This document shows positions 17,760-26,701 of a stretch of 64,000 bases of DNA, in pieces (the first letter of the stretch is position 1; each line of letters starts with the position of its first letter). Both the position numbers and the translations under genes were made by a program. Location of the stretch: NCBI RefSeq assembly GCF_007988965.1, contig NZ_BJVD01000001.1:744001-808000 (forward strand). The letters are read 5' to 3'. Below the pieces are notes generated by a model. It ran no database searches, was not told where the DNA came from, and saw nothing but the letters and a program-made list of their open reading frames with translations. The stretch is from Rummeliibacillus stabekisii. GTDB lineage: Bacteria > Bacillota > Bacilli > Bacillales_A > Planococcaceae.

Positions 17760-19681
17760 ATTTTGAAATCAACTCCCCTTTGTTCGGCATTTGAAGATTG
17801 GAAAAGATTGATGCTATTGCTTTTAGCTGTTTCCGGCTGGTCTTTGAAAATGAGACCGGACAGCTGGTAATCATGACGTGCTAGATTTTCTTTTAACAAC
17901 GCTTTAAGGGGGGCTGCTAAGTTTTTTAGACCTTCGTTGTCATTGTAGATATTTATAGTTACTATCCTGCTTTGAACCTGCATGTCCACTACTGTTTCTT
18001 TTAATGAATGCAATTGCAAATAAAATAGGATGCGTGCAAAATCCGCATCAATCTTTCCATCTGCACCTTTCCTACCGCTCCACTGCAGTGTTGCCTCTGA
18101 TTGCCTTCCTAAGAAATTAAGTGGTAATTGCATGATTAGCTGTTGCTCTGGCCCTAATTCAGTAGATAAATACTGCATTCCATCAAGCCTTGCTGACACT
18201 TGCTTTGCTAAATCTTTAGTTGCGTCAGATACCACTCCATTTTGCAAAAGCCCAATTAGTTGCGGTTTTAGTTGTTCAGCGAATTGGCGAATGTCAGATG
18301 AGGCGTCTGCTAATTTTGCTTCGTAACTTAGCCCTAGTCCCTTGAATAATTCCTTAATGGTCGCTTGAATAGCTTTACCGTTTAGATTATTTGCCAATTG
18401 ATCCTCAGTCTCTTGTAGCATTCCTTTTAAATGTGTTGATTTCGACTCTAACGTATACTTTGTTAAATGGCTGAAAAGTTGTTCGGAATTACCCTCCTGG
18501 CCAAGCAATTGAAGCAGCTGGTGCTTAGCTGATGTGCCTTTATCATCTACTTCAAATGGTTTTACTATCGCGTTCTCACTAGCAGCCTTTAACAATTGCT
18601 CTTGCAATTGAGTTATGACAGCTTTAGTTTGGGCTATGTCTTTCGTTGATGTGGATTGTTGTGCCAATTGAATTAGGTTACTTTTTTGTTCTGTAGTAAG
18701 TAATGTATTCTTTTCAATGGCTGTTTGAATTTGCCCGATAAGCTGTCCCTTATCTTGGGTAGTCGGCTGCTGTTCTAGCGCCTGAAGCAGTTTCACTATT
18801 GTACGCAGCTCTATTGGCTGTTCCGTCTTGTTGTTTATGGGGTCGGAGGTTGCCCCACTGCTAGCCGGTTGTTGAAAAATCTCTTGCTGCCAATTGGACA
18901 ACCTCGAATTTTGAGGTATTACTCCCACATCCTTCAACGCCTGCAAAATAGCCGCTTTATTTTCTGGCAACGTTTGCTCTGAAGATAAGGCTTCTACCAT
19001 TTTCCCAAGCAGAATACCCCCTGTTTCCTTTAAAAGAGGATTGTTGATTTGTTCTAGCTGATTCAGTAGTTGATTTTTCATGCCCATGGAGATTGTCTCA
19101 TCCGTTTTTACGACTTGCTGGAAGTTTTTCAACAGGTCTGCAAATCCATTTTTCATATTTCCTTCCAGGACAGCTTGAAATGTACCTTGTTGAATAGGCA
19201 GCTTATGTGCTATAAGCTTTTGGATAATTTGTAAAGCTTCCTTTGTCCCTAGATTATCCGGCAAATTTTTCAATAATTCCTCTGCTTGCAAAAAAAGTTC
19301 TTTTGACAGCGGCAAATTATTTTTGAGAAAAAATGAAGCTAGTTCTTTCAGAGAAGTTGTTTGATTTAATCCAAGTGCATTTAATAGCTGATCTGCTTGT
19401 TGAGTTAGTGGCATTGCAGATGACATAGGGTTTGATATTACTTTTAATTGTAAATCTGGTTCAGTACCTGACACTTGAAAATAATGCGCATTGCCTGCCT
19501 GCAAAGGAATTTCTAATTTTGCGATTAACTTTTGGCCACCAATTTGAATTTCTGCCATTTGGTTAGGAAAAAGTTGTTTTATCGTACCATGGATTACCTG
19601 GCCTTGCTTAAGTGTGAGCGGCTGCTGGTTATTAACCATTGTTTTGCCCAATTGAACTGAGTTCAATGATGGATAATTCAC
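17756..19681 (-). CDS. ylqG: YlqG, large Gln-rich protein with FliK-like C-terminal domain
   Basis: 641 residues. The N-terminal ~75 residues form a small beta-rich domain. A long Gln/Leu-rich, low-complexity helical region runs from about 85 to 490. The last ~130 residues (LIMQLPLNFLGR through YQLSGLIFK) resemble the hook-length-control FliK C-terminal domain in pattern (beta strands then a helix before a final strand). ATG at 19681. It overlaps ylqH, a FlhB-C-like protein, by four bases; in flagella FliK-C acts on FlhB-C, so the two may interact. The assignment is from pattern only, with no catalytic motif. Confidence 0.75.
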   Translation of the reverse strand: MNYPSLNSVQLGKTMVNNQQPLTLKQGQVIHGTIKQLFPNQMAEIQIGGQKLIAKLEIPLQAGNAHYFQVSGTEPDLQLKVISNPMSSAMPLTQQADQLLNALGLNQTTSLKELASFFLKNNLPLSKELFLQAEELLKNLPDNLGTKEALQIIQKLIAHKLPIQQGTFQAVLEGNMKNGFADLLKNFQQVVKTDETISMGMKNQLLNQLEQINNPLLKETGGILLGKMVEALSSEQTLPENKAAILQALKDVGVIPQNSRLSNWQQEIFQQPASSGATSDPINNKTEQPIELRTIVKLLQALEQQPTTQDKGQLIGQIQTAIEKNTLLTTEQKSNLIQLAQQSTSTKDIAQTKAVITQLQEQLLKAASENAIVKPFEVDDKGTSAKHQLLQLLGQEGNSEQLFSHLTKYTLESKSTHLKGMLQETEDQLANNLNGKAIQATIKELFKGLGLSYEAKLADASSDIRQFAEQLKPQLIGLLQNGVVSDATKDLAKQVSARLDGMQYLSTELGPEQQLIMQLPLNFLGRQSEATLQWSGRKGADGKIDADFARILFYLQLHSLKETVVDMQVQSRIVTINIYNDNEGLKNLAAPLKALLKENLARHDYQLSGLIFKDQPETAKSNSINLFQSSNAEQRGVDFKI

Positions 19682-19687
19682 TACACT

Positions 19688-20461
19688 TCACCCTTTCGTT
19701 AAAAGAATAGATTTAATCGGTTCAAATGTCTTTCGATGAATCGGTGTAGGACCATGTTGTTCTAATGCATCTAGATGCTGCTTAGTACCATAACCTGCAT
19801 GCTTTTCAAAGCCATAGAATGGGTACTTATCAGCCATTTCCTCCATGTAATGATCTCTTGCAGTCTTCGCTAATATGGATGCTGCTGCAATTGCCAAACT
19901 TTTGGCATCCCCTTTAATAATAGAAGCTTGTTCTATATCAATCGGCAAAGTCATGGCATCTGCCAGTACAAAATCGGGCTTTAACTGCAGCATTTCAACT
20001 GAGGACTTCATGGATTGTTTTGTCGCTTCATAAATATTAAGTTCATCAATAATATCAGCTGGTTGAAAGTGGATCGCTGTAGCTAATGCACACTCTTGAA
20101 TTTTCTCTGCGAATTTCTCCCTGGCCTGCTTAGAAAGTTGCTTAGAATCGTTTAAGCCTATCAATGAGTCGCATTCATCTGGCAATATAACAGCTGCTGT
20201 TACTACCGGTCCTGCCAATGGTCCACGACCAGCTTCATCAATGCCTGCAATTAATGCCTGTTTATATGGCCTAAACGACTGGTCAAATGCTATTTTCTTT
20301 TGGTGCTCTTTAGCCAGTTCATTTTCTTTCTCTTTTCGTCGATACCATTGCTGCAAGGCTTTTTTGGCTCCTTGCCGTGGATCGTCTTTTAACTCTTCCA
20401 TCCATTCCTGCCATTCAACAATAGTATCTAATTCTTCTTTAATATTTTTGATTGTTCTCAT
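19688..20461 (-). CDS. rnhB: RnhB, ribonuclease HII
   Basis: 257 residues. It removes ribonucleotides and RNA primers from RNA-DNA hybrids. The catalytic motif GIDEAGRGPLAGPV has Asp75 and Glu76. DSKQLSK follows near residue 105, and a further acidic site is in LADAMTLPI. The ~70-residue N-terminal extension seen in Bacillus RNase HII is present and helical. ATG start with TAGGAG upstream. It lies just downstream of the rbgA terminator and seven bases from ylqG. Confidence 0.97.
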   Translation of the reverse strand: MRTIKNIKEELDTIVEWQEWMEELKDDPRQGAKKALQQWYRRKEKENELAKEHQKKIAFDQSFRPYKQALIAGIDEAGRGPLAGPVVTAAVILPDECDSLIGLNDSKQLSKQAREKFAEKIQECALATAIHFQPADIIDELNIYEATKQSMKSSVEMLQLKPDFVLADAMTLPIDIEQASIIKGDAKSLAIAAASILAKTARDHYMEEMADKYPFYGFEKHAGYGTKQHLDALEQHGPTPIHRKTFEPIKSILLTKG

Positions 20462-20514
20462 GTCTTGTTCTCCTAATCGTTATCTTATGTATCGGCTAAA
20501 TCTATCAAAAATCC

Positions 20515-20551
20515 AGAAAAAAACCTTTTTTGCCTGTGGGCAAAAAAGGTT
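20515..20551 (-). terminator. Rho-independent terminator overlapping the rbgA stop
   Basis: Perfect 13-base arms AACCTTTTTTGCC (20522-20534) and GGCAAAAAAGGTT (20539-20551). On the minus strand they are followed by TTTTTC. The 5' arm includes bases of the rbgA stop codon. Ends lepB-rbgA. Confidence 0.88.
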
Positions 20552-21413
20552 ATGGTTTTGTTGCAAAATCTTCTACAAAATCGAAAGTCAGTTTACCAAG
20601 CTGCTGGCCCCTGATATCACGCACTATCAGCTCTGCTACTTGATCATAATCAATCTCGCCTCCGCTGATTATAACACGGCGTAACTTGCCGATATGATCA
20701 AAGGTTTTTACAATTTCATCATCCAATTGTGAAAGTTTATAGCGTTCTTCCATTCTTCCAGGATAATATTGATTTAAAAATTTCAAGCCATAAATCGCTA
20801 AGTCATCCATATTGGTAATAGCATCTTTAATCGCTCCAGTGAGCGCTAATTTATAGCCTACCTCTTGATCCTCAAACTTAGGCCAAAGAATCCCGGGAGT
20901 ATCCAGCAACTCTAGTTCTTTTTCAACCTTAATCCATTGCTGCGATTTTGTAACGCCTGGGGTATTACCTGTTTTTGCAACGTTCTTCTTGGCTAGTCGG
21001 TTAATCAGCGTCGATTTTCCAACGTTCGGTATTCCAACTATCATAGCACGGATAGCGCGCGTTTTAAGGCCTTTTGCTCTCATTCTAGCCCATTTATCCG
21101 CCAACAGTTCTTGCGCCGCCTTTGTGACCTGTTTGAGCCCTTTACTATCTAATGAATTGATAGCTATTGCTTTTTGGCCCTGTTGTTCAAAAAATGACAG
21201 CCACTTTTTTGTTTGTGCTTCATCTGCCATATCTGCCTTGTTTAGAATAAGCAGCCTTGTTTTTTGATGAATAACTTCGTCAAGCATAGGATTTCTAGAA
21301 GACATCGGAAGCCGCGCGTCAATTAATTCAAAAATAATATCAACAAGCTTTAGATTTTCTGTTACCTGCCTGCGCGCTTTGGCCATATGTCCAGGAAACC
21401 ATTGAATCGTCAA
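20550..21413 (-). CDS. rbgA: RbgA/YlqF, 50S subunit assembly GTPase
   Basis: 287 residues with TTG at 21413; AAGGAG lies eight bases upstream and the N-terminus [14 protein letters not shown] matches the family. A GTG at 21422 is within the ribosome-binding site. It is a circularly permuted GTPase: G4 (LNKAD) comes before G1 (GIPNVGKST), then G3 (DTPG). RbgA drives late assembly of the large ribosomal subunit (L16/L27/L36 incorporation in B. subtilis). Coupled to lepB by a three-base gap. Confidence 0.96.
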   Translation of the reverse strand: MTIQWFPGHMAKARRQVTENLKLVDIIFELIDARLPMSSRNPMLDEVIHQKTRLLILNKADMADEAQTKKWLSFFEQQGQKAIAINSLDSKGLKQVTKAAQELLADKWARMRAKGLKTRAIRAMIVGIPNVGKSTLINRLAKKNVAKTGNTPGVTKSQQWIKVEKELELLDTPGILWPKFEDQEVGYKLALTGAIKDAITNMDDLAIYGLKFLNQYYPGRMEERYKLSQLDDEIVKTFDHIGKLRRVIISGGEIDYDQVAELIVRDIRGQQLGKLTFDFVEDFATKP

Positions 21414-21425
21414 TTTGTTCACTCC

Positions 21426-21995
21426 TTATTTTACTTTGCCCATTTGATCGAGTGGCCAAAAGACAACGTTTGTTTTACCAATAATTTTGCTGATCGGTAC
21501 AATGCCAATATGCCGGCTATCCTTACTATACCGTCTATTATCACCCATAACGAATACATAACCGTCCGGGATTGTATCACCTTTTGCATTAGGCGTATCC
21601 CTTAATGAGAAGTCCTCTGTTAAGGTTCCACCGTCCATGATTTCTTCTTTATATTTCTTTAAATATGGCTCGGCAATCTTTTTGCCATTTATATATAACT
21701 GATCATCTTTATACATTAATCGATCTCCAGGTAATCCAATAATACGTTTAATGTAATCTTTTTTCTCAGGAGCATGAAAGACAACAATATCGAAGCGATG
21801 AATATCACCAATATGGTAGCCAAACCGGTTGACAATCATACGATCTCCGTTTTCGAGTGTAGGCATCATTGATTCTCCGTCAACAACAATCGGTGTAAAT
21901 AATAAATAACGGATACCTGCAGCCAGTACAAAGGCAATCACAAGTGCTTTTGTCCATTCCCACAACTCATTTTTTTCTTTTTTCTCTTTTTTCAA
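21426..21995 (-). CDS. lepB: LepB/Sip, type I signal peptidase
   Basis: 189 residues. A membrane-anchored serine protease that cleaves signal peptides from exported proteins. One N-terminal transmembrane helix at about residues 16-34 follows a Lys/Glu-rich cytoplasmic start. Catalytic Ser42 is in VDGESMMPTL and Lys83 in DYIKRIIGLPGD; the MGDNRRYSKDSR box is C-terminal. TTG start at 21995 with GGGGG seven bases upstream. A TATAAT hexamer at 22062-22057 upstream may belong to its promoter, but no good -35 was found. Confidence 0.95.
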   Translation of the reverse strand: MKKEKKEKNELWEWTKALVIAFVLAAGIRYLLFTPIVVDGESMMPTLENGDRMIVNRFGYHIGDIHRFDIVVFHAPEKKDYIKRIIGLPGDRLMYKDDQLYINGKKIAEPYLKKYKEEIMDGGTLTEDFSLRDTPNAKGDTIPDGYVFVMGDNRRYSKDSRHIGIVPISKIIGKTNVVFWPLDQMGKVK

Positions 21996-22091
21996 AAAGA
22001 TGCCCCCTTGATATTAATCCAGAATATACATCTAGAGCGGTTTCACAAGCGTGCCCATTATATATCTATTGTACAGGGATTTGCCGTTTGA

Positions 22092-22127
22092 AGCAAAAAG
22101 AAAGAGAGCTAAAATGCAGCTCTCTTT
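22092..22127 (-). terminator. Rho-independent terminator after rplS
   Basis: Perfect arms AAAGAGAGCT (22101-22110) and AGCTCTCTTT (22118-22127) with a 7-base loop. On the minus strand they are followed by CTTTTTGC. Ends the rplS transcript. Confidence 0.85.
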
Positions 22128-22141
22128 TAACATATTTAAGC

Positions 22142-22486
22142 TTATCGAATTTCTTTAATACGAGCAGCTTTACCACGTAAATTACGTAGGTAGTACAATT
22201 TAGCGCGACGAACTTTACCGCGACGAGTAACTTCTAGTTTAGCGATTTTTGGAGTGTGTAATGGGAATGTACGTTCAACTCCAACGCCATAAGAGATTTT
22301 GCGAACTGTGAAAGTTTCGCTGATACCGCCACCACGACGTTTAATTACAACACCTTCGTATACTTGGATACGTTCGCGAGTACCTTCGACTACTTTAACG
22401 TCGATTTTTACTGTATCACCAGCACGGAATGCAGGGATGTCAGTACGAAGTTGGTCTTTAGTGATTTCTGAAATAATGTTTGACAT
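22142..22486 (-). CDS. rplS: Ribosomal protein L19
   Basis: 114 residues. L19 lies at the 30S-50S interface. Family segments include [33 protein letters not shown] and the basic C-terminus [20 protein letters not shown] at 22486 with AAGGAG eight to nine bases upstream. It has its own promoter and a structured leader (22505-22575), and its own terminator. Confidence 0.99.
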   Translation of the reverse strand: MSNIISEITKDQLRTDIPAFRAGDTVKIDVKVVEGTRERIQVYEGVVIKRRGGGISETFTVRKISYGVGVERTFPLHTPKIAKLEVTRRGKVRRAKLYYLRNLRGKAARIKEIR

Positions 22487-22504
22487 TGTTTTCTCTCCTT
22501 GGAC

Positions 22505-22575
22505 AGATGCTCTTGCAGGTCACTTTGGTTGCTACAGCGGAACACCGTAATTCGGCATTTTCATAAAATGCATCT
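22505..22575 (-). promoter_or_regulatory. Probable L19 (rplS) ribosomal-protein leader
   Basis: The minus-strand leader is closed by the long-range pair AGATGC (22575-22570) with GCATCT (22510-22505) and contains GGTGTTCCGCTG in between. A leader RNA of this type precedes rplS in many Firmicutes (Rfam L19_leader) and lets L19 control its own synthesis. Assigned from position, pairing and remembered consensus; no covariance search was possible. Confidence 0.55.
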
Positions 22576-22578
22576 CAA

Positions 22579-22607
22579 ATATTATCATAAATTTAGATGT
22601 ATTGCAA
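22579..22607 (-). promoter_or_regulatory. Candidate promoter of rplS
   Basis: Minus-strand TTGCAA (22607-22602), 17-base spacer, TAATAT (22584-22579), with TG one base before the -10 (extended form). Start predicted near 22572, exactly where the L19 leader begins. Confidence 0.5.
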
Positions 22608-22620
22608 GAGATCCTCTCTT

Positions 22621-23358
22621 TTATGCTTTGCCGTTTTTAAGTTTTTCTAAATATGTTTTTTGTTCTTTGCTTAGTTCAATATCTGCTAATAAATCCGGTC
22701 TTCTCTCAAAAGTACGTTTTAACGATTGTTCCATACGCCATTGCTCAATTTTCGCATGGTTGCCTGATAAAAGAACATCCGGCACCTTCATTCCGCGAAA
22801 ATCTGCTGGCCGTGTATAATGAGGATGTTCCAACATACCCGTTGAAAAAGAATCTAAAATGGGCGAATCATCATTGCCGAGCACTCCTGGCAATAAACGC
22901 ACCACACTATCGATAATCGTCATAGCAGCTAATTCTCCGCCTGTTAGAACAAAGTCGCCTATGGAGAGTTCATCTGTTACTAAATATTCTCTTATACGTT
23001 CATCGTAGCCTTCGTAATGGCCACATAGGAACAGTAAATCTTCTTCTTTGGCCAATTCTTCAGCTTTCTTTTGGGTAAACCGTTCACCCTGAGGGCACAT
23101 TAAAATGACACGTGGTTTTTTGCCATCCTTCGAAAGCGCCTCAACCGCATTAAAAAGTGGTTCAGGTTTCAATACCATACCTGCACCACCACCATATGGA
23201 TAATCATCCACCTGCGCATGTTTATTCGCGGCATATTCTCTAAAGTCAGTAACAGACAATCCGACTGCTTCTTTCTCTTGCGCCTTTTTTAGAATAGACG
23301 AGCCAAAGACGCCCGTAAACATTTCGGGAAATAATGAGAGTACATGGATGTTCATCAT
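22621..23358 (-). CDS. trmD: TrmD, tRNA (guanine-37-N1) methyltransferase
   Basis: 245 residues. It methylates G37 next to the anticodon to prevent +1 frameshifting, using SAM bound in a deep trefoil knot. Signature pieces are [13 protein letters not shown] (about residues 57-69), [12 protein letters not shown] (about 112-123) and [14 protein letters not shown] (about 133-146). Two consecutive ATG codons (23358, 23355) overlap the rimM stop in ATGATGA; either may be used. Confidence 0.98.
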   Translation of the reverse strand: MMNIHVLSLFPEMFTGVFGSSILKKAQEKEAVGLSVTDFREYAANKHAQVDDYPYGGGAGMVLKPEPLFNAVEALSKDGKKPRVILMCPQGERFTQKKAEELAKEEDLLFLCGHYEGYDERIREYLVTDELSIGDFVLTGGELAAMTIIDSVVRLLPGVLGNDDSPILDSFSTGMLEHPHYTRPADFRGMKVPDVLLSGNHAKIEQWRMEQSLKRTFERRPDLLADIELSKEQKTYLEKLKNGKA

Positions 23359-23876
23359 GATAGCAAACCTTCTATCACTTCGATTACAATCTTTCCTTCT
23401 TCAATATTTACTTCTTTTATAAATTCATCAACTACAGGGATATAGTGCATTTTGCCATCTTCACCCTTTACTGTCCATACATCATTGGCAGCTGTCTCAA
23501 AAATTTCTTTTACTTGGCCAATAGCTTGTCCCTCTTGGTTATAAACCGTGCATCCAATAATCTCATGATAATAAAATTCATTATCTTGCAATTCATCTTC
23601 TTCTAATTGCTCTTCATTTACCTTTAAAATGCCGTCTCGGAAAGGTTCTACATCATTAATATTAGGATAGCCTTCAAATGTAAGAAGAATAAAGTTTTTA
23701 TGCTTGCGGGAGGATGCGACCGTCAATAATAGCGGCTTTGTATCCCCTTTTCTAAATAGTCCTAGTTGTTGGCCAACTGCATATCTTTCTTCTGGAAAGT
23801 CAGTTTGGGAGATGACGCGCACTTCTCCGCGTATGCCATGTGTATTAACAATTTTCCCTACGTTATACCATTCCAT
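23355..23876 (-). CDS. rimM: RimM, 16S rRNA processing / 30S maturation factor
   Basis: 173 residues with ATG at 23876, chosen because AGAGGTG lies six bases upstream. The GTG at 23885 is part of that site. N-terminal [21 protein letters not shown] is the RimM domain opening; the C-terminal PRC-barrel has [10 protein letters not shown] and ANDVWTVK. RimM binds S19 and helps form the 30S head. Directly coupled to trmD. ylqD, usually upstream in Bacillus, is absent. Confidence 0.96.
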   Translation of the reverse strand: MEWYNVGKIVNTHGIRGEVRVISQTDFPEERYAVGQQLGLFRKGDTKPLLLTVASSRKHKNFILLTFEGYPNINDVEPFRDGILKVNEEQLEEDELQDNEFYYHEIIGCTVYNQEGQAIGQVKEIFETAANDVWTVKGEDGKMHYIPVVDEFIKEVNIEEGKIVIEVIEGLLS

Positions 23877-24177
23877 CTTTTTCACCTCTTTTAATTTATG
23901 AGATCTTTACATTCACTCTAGTTTATTATATCCATTTTCTCTATTGCCCCTACAGCAAAATTGGAGACTATTCAAAAATTATCATCAGCTCTTGGAAGTG
24001 AGTTTTGCTACATGTCCTCAGGAAGTACAATAAGCCCCTCTTCCGCTTTTCAATATAGTCTATAAAAACTAATATTCAATGAAAAACCTACTACAGCTTC
24101 ATTTTTTCTGTGAACTCCAAAACTTTAAGGAAAAAGACATATACTTGTCCTATTTGCTTTAGAAAAAACACGATGTT
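23877..24177 (-). other. Non-coding stretch between khpA terminator and rimM
   Basis: About 300 bases with no supportable gene. A perfect TATAAT (minus strand, 23930-23925) could serve rimM but lacks a good -35 at 16-18 bases. Short arms AGCAAAA and TTTTGCT (near 23953-23959 and 24003-24009) could pair. Frames on both strands are short and lack ribosome-binding sites. B. subtilis has ylqD at this place; I see no recognisable remnant. Confidence 0.6.
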
Positions 24178-24217
24178 AAAAATAAAACTAGGAAGGGATT
24201 ATGCTCCTTCCTAGTTT
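24178..24217 (-). terminator. Rho-independent terminator after khpA
   Basis: Perfect 12-base arms AAACTAGGAAGG (24185-24196) and CCTTCCTAGTTT (24206-24217). On the minus strand they are followed by TATTTTT. Ends rpsP-khpA. Confidence 0.92.
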
Positions 24218-24219
24218 CA

Positions 24220-24453
24220 TTAATCTAAAATATCGATATAAATTTTCTTGCCGCGATGGTTGCCTGCTGCTGAGTAAACAATTGTACGAACTGCTTTTGC
24301 AACACGTCCTTGCTTGCCAATAACCTTTCCCATATCACTAGGGTGGACAGAAAGTTTATATACAATGCGATGATTATTTTCGTCACATGTTATCTTCACT
24401 TCGTTTGGATAATCGACTAAAGGTTTTACGATTGTCTCGATCAGCTGCTGCAT
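24220..24453 (-). CDS. khpA: KhpA (YlqC), KH-domain RNA-binding protein
   Basis: 77 residues forming a single KH domain. The GxxG loop is in MGKVIGKQGRVAKAVRTIV (about residues 42-60). KhpA pairs with KhpB/Jag as a small RNA chaperone in many Firmicutes. ATG at 24453 with GGAGG upstream, 14 bases after rpsP. The neighbouring terminator ends the operon here. Confidence 0.95.
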   Translation of the reverse strand: MQQLIETIVKPLVDYPNEVKITCDENNHRIVYKLSVHPSDMGKVIGKQGRVAKAVRTIVYSAAGNHRGKKIYIDILD

Positions 24454-24467
24454 AAGACCGCCTCCGA

Positions 24468-24740
24468 TTATTTACCGATTTTAGAGTTATGGAATTTTTC
24501 CATGATGCCTTGGTCTGAGAACAAGTTACGAACTGTATCAGATGGTTTTGCACCATTTGTTAACCAAGCTAATGCTTTAGTTTCGTCGATTTTAACTTCT
24601 GCTGGAGAAGTTAGTGGGTTGTAAGTACCGATTGTTTCGATAGAGCGGCCATCACGTGGTGAACGTGAATCAGCAACTACGATACGGTAGAAAGGAGATT
24701 TTTTTGCTCCCATACGTTTTAAACGAATTTTAACTGCCAT
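24468..24740 (-). CDS. rpsP: Ribosomal protein S16
   Basis: 90 residues with ATG at 24740 (GGAGGTG about ten bases upstream; N-terminus [20 protein letters not shown]). The frame is open four codons earlier but that is not conserved. S16 is a primary assembly protein of the 30S body. It is followed by khpA as in Bacillus and carries its own strong promoter at 24779-24807. Confidence 0.99.
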   Translation of the reverse strand: MAVKIRLKRMGAKKSPFYRIVVADSRSPRDGRSIETIGTYNPLTSPAEVKIDETKALAWLTNGAKPSDTVRNLFSDQGIMEKFHNSKIGK

Positions 24741-24778
24741 TTTTAATTGCACCTCCGAATAGTTTCACACAAGATAGT

Positions 24779-24807
24779 ATGATATCAAGCTTTAAATACT
24801 TTGTAAA
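24779..24807 (-). promoter_or_regulatory. SigA promoter of rpsP-khpA
   Basis: Minus-strand TTTACA (24807-24802), 17-base spacer, TATCAT (24784-24779). Each hexamer has one mismatch. It sits in the ffh-rpsP gap and would start transcription about 32 bases before the rpsP ATG. Confidence 0.7.
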
Positions 24808-24846
24808 GTGTTTTTTCTTAACACACATTATTTTAACTTATTTTTT

Positions 24847-26202
24847 TTATTTAAACAAGGAGTCTAGCCCAGGAAGTTTCATTTTTTTCTTTCCTTTTTG
24901 AGCCATACCTGTCATTTGCTTCATCATTTTCTTCATATCATCAAACTGCTTAATCAGTCGATTGACTTCTTGTACAGAAGAGCCAGATCCTTTAGCAATT
25001 CTTTTTCTACGGCTGGCATTGATAATTTCAGGGTTCGTTTTTTCAGCAGGCGTCATAGACAATATAATGGCTTCTATATGGCCAATTTGTTTGTCATCTA
25101 TCTTTGCGTTTTCTAAGCCCTTAATTTTATTTGCGCCAGGTAGCATTTTTAAAATTTCATCAAGCGGTCCTAATTTTTTCACTTGGCTCATTTGGTCTAA
25201 GAAGTCATCTAAAGTAAAGCTTTGAGTTTTGAACTTTTCCTCAAGCTCTCGAGCCTTATCCTCGTCAACTGTAGCCTGAGCTTTTTCAATTAGGGTCATA
25301 ACGTCGCCCATGCCGAGAATACGAGAAGCCATACGTTCTGGATGGAATTGTTCCAGCGCATCCATTTTTTCGCCCATACCAACAAATTTAATTGGCTTTT
25401 CTGTTACAGAACGAATAGAAAGCGCCGCACCACCACGTGTATCGCCATCTAATTTTGTCAATATAACGCCAGTAATGCCTACAGCTTCATTAAAACTTTC
25501 CGCTACGTTTACAGCATCTTGCCCTGTCATGGCATCAACTACTAGGAAAACTTCATCTGGTTCCTTTAAGCCACGGATATCTTTTAATTCCTGCATTAGA
25601 TTTTCATCGATATGCAATCGTCCAGCTGTATCGACCAAGACAACATCATGGTGTTCTTCTTTGGCTTTTTCTAATGCTTGGCGCACTATTTCCACAGGCG
25701 AAATATCTGTACCTAAAGCAAAAACAGGCAACGAAAGCTGTTTACCAAGTGTTTGCAATTGCTGAACCGCCGCAGGACGATAAACATCCGCTGCAACTAG
25801 CAATGGCTTACGATTGTATTTTTTACGCAATACATTAGCCAATTTACCGGTAGTCGTTGTTTTACCGGCACCTTGTAAACCTACCATCATAATAACAGTA
25901 GGCGGCTTAGGCGCGAATTTAATCGGGCTTTGCTCTCCACCCATCAATTCTGTTAGTTCATCTTTTACGATTTTGATTACTTGTTGGCCAGGTGTCAAAC
26001 TCTTCATTACATCCTGACCTACAGCACGTTCACTAACTTTTTTTATAAACGTTTTAACCACTTTTAAGTTAACATCGGCCTCGATTAAAGCAAAACGAAC
26101 TTCGCGCATCATTTCTTTTACGTCTTGTTCGTTTACTTTTCCCTTACCTTTAATCTTATTGATCGTTCCTTGGAGCCGCTCCGCTAAACCTTCAAATGCC
26201 AT
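24847..26202 (-). CDS. ffh: Ffh, signal recognition particle protein (SRP54)
   Basis: 451 residues. The SRP GTPase that binds signal sequences on nascent chains and docks with FtsY. N domain about 1-85. G domain with GLQGAGKTT (about 104-112), DTAGRLH (about 188-194) and TKLDGDTRGG (about 246-255). The Met-rich M domain is at about 300-451, with MKKMMKQMTGM near the C-terminus binding SRP RNA. ATG start with GGAGGCG upstream. Follows ylxM by 12 bases. Confidence 0.99.
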   Translation of the reverse strand: MAFEGLAERLQGTINKIKGKGKVNEQDVKEMMREVRFALIEADVNLKVVKTFIKKVSERAVGQDVMKSLTPGQQVIKIVKDELTELMGGEQSPIKFAPKPPTVIMMVGLQGAGKTTTTGKLANVLRKKYNRKPLLVAADVYRPAAVQQLQTLGKQLSLPVFALGTDISPVEIVRQALEKAKEEHHDVVLVDTAGRLHIDENLMQELKDIRGLKEPDEVFLVVDAMTGQDAVNVAESFNEAVGITGVILTKLDGDTRGGAALSIRSVTEKPIKFVGMGEKMDALEQFHPERMASRILGMGDVMTLIEKAQATVDEDKARELEEKFKTQSFTLDDFLDQMSQVKKLGPLDEILKMLPGANKIKGLENAKIDDKQIGHIEAIILSMTPAEKTNPEIINASRRKRIAKGSGSSVQEVNRLIKQFDDMKKMMKQMTGMAQKGKKKMKLPGLDSLFK

Positions 26203-26214
26203 AAAAATCGCCTC

Positions 26215-26550
26215 CTAATCCCATTCTTTAAGCTGTTCAATCAGCGATAATACCTCTTTGCTGTCTGCTTGGATATCTGCCATACTTTTTGAAAGCTTTG
26301 TTATTATTTTCTGTCGGTTTTGGAATTTCTCAAACAATTGAAGTTTTTCTTCATATTCTTCAAGCATCGCTTCAGTTCTGCGAATATTATCGTAAACTGC
26401 TTGACGTGACACCTCATAAGCTTCTGCTATTTCCCCCAATGAGTGATCATCTAGGTAATAAAGCTGCATATAACTTCTTTGTTTGTCCGTCAACAACGCT
26501 TGATAAAAGTCAAAGAGAAAGTTCATGCGTGTTGTTTTTTCAAGTAACAT
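26215..26550 (-). CDS. ylxM: YlxM, helix-turn-helix SRP-associated protein
   Basis: 111 residues with ATG at 26550, 15 bases after GAGGGGAG; the open frame extends 16 codons further but without support. N-terminus [17 protein letters not shown]. The sigma-70 region-4-like helix-turn-helix covers about residues 18-60 ([22 protein letters not shown]). YlxM homologues modulate SRP-Ffh function in streptococci. Upstream of ffh as in most Firmicutes. Confidence 0.94.
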   Translation of the reverse strand: MLLEKTTRMNFLFDFYQALLTDKQRSYMQLYYLDDHSLGEIAEAYEVSRQAVYDNIRRTEAMLEEYEEKLQLFEKFQNRQKIITKLSKSMADIQADSKEVLSLIEQLKEWD

Positions 26551-26585
26551 ACTGAAACTCCCCTCGATTATACATACTCTACTGT

Positions 26586-26614
26586 ATCTTAATTTCAAAA
26601 CCTCTATCCGTCAA
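26586..26614 (-). promoter_or_regulatory. Candidate promoter of ylxM-ffh
   Basis: Minus-strand TTGACG (26614-26609), 17-base spacer, TAAGAT (26591-26586). A separate perfect TATAAT lies at 26572-26567 but without a well-spaced -35. It follows the ftsY terminator, so ylxM-ffh needs its own start. Confidence 0.45.
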
Positions 26615-26645
26615 GTAAAATTACTTGTCTTTTCGACTTTCATTC

Positions 26646-26695
26646 AAAAAAAACGCAAGAATGCAGCAGTAGGAACATACGACATTCTTGCGTTT
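26646..26695 (-). terminator. Rho-independent terminator after ftsY
   Basis: Perfect 13-base arms AAACGCAAGAATG (26651-26663) and CATTCTTGCGTTT (26683-26695) with a 19-base loop. On the minus strand the stem runs into a long T-tract. Ends rnc-smc-ftsY. Confidence 0.92.
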
Positions 26696-26701
26696 CGCTA
26701 A

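Noticed and set aside
23877-24184. Possible decayed ylqD
   Set aside because: A 30-codon open stretch exists on the minus strand, but it has no start or ribosome-binding site and no recognisable similarity.
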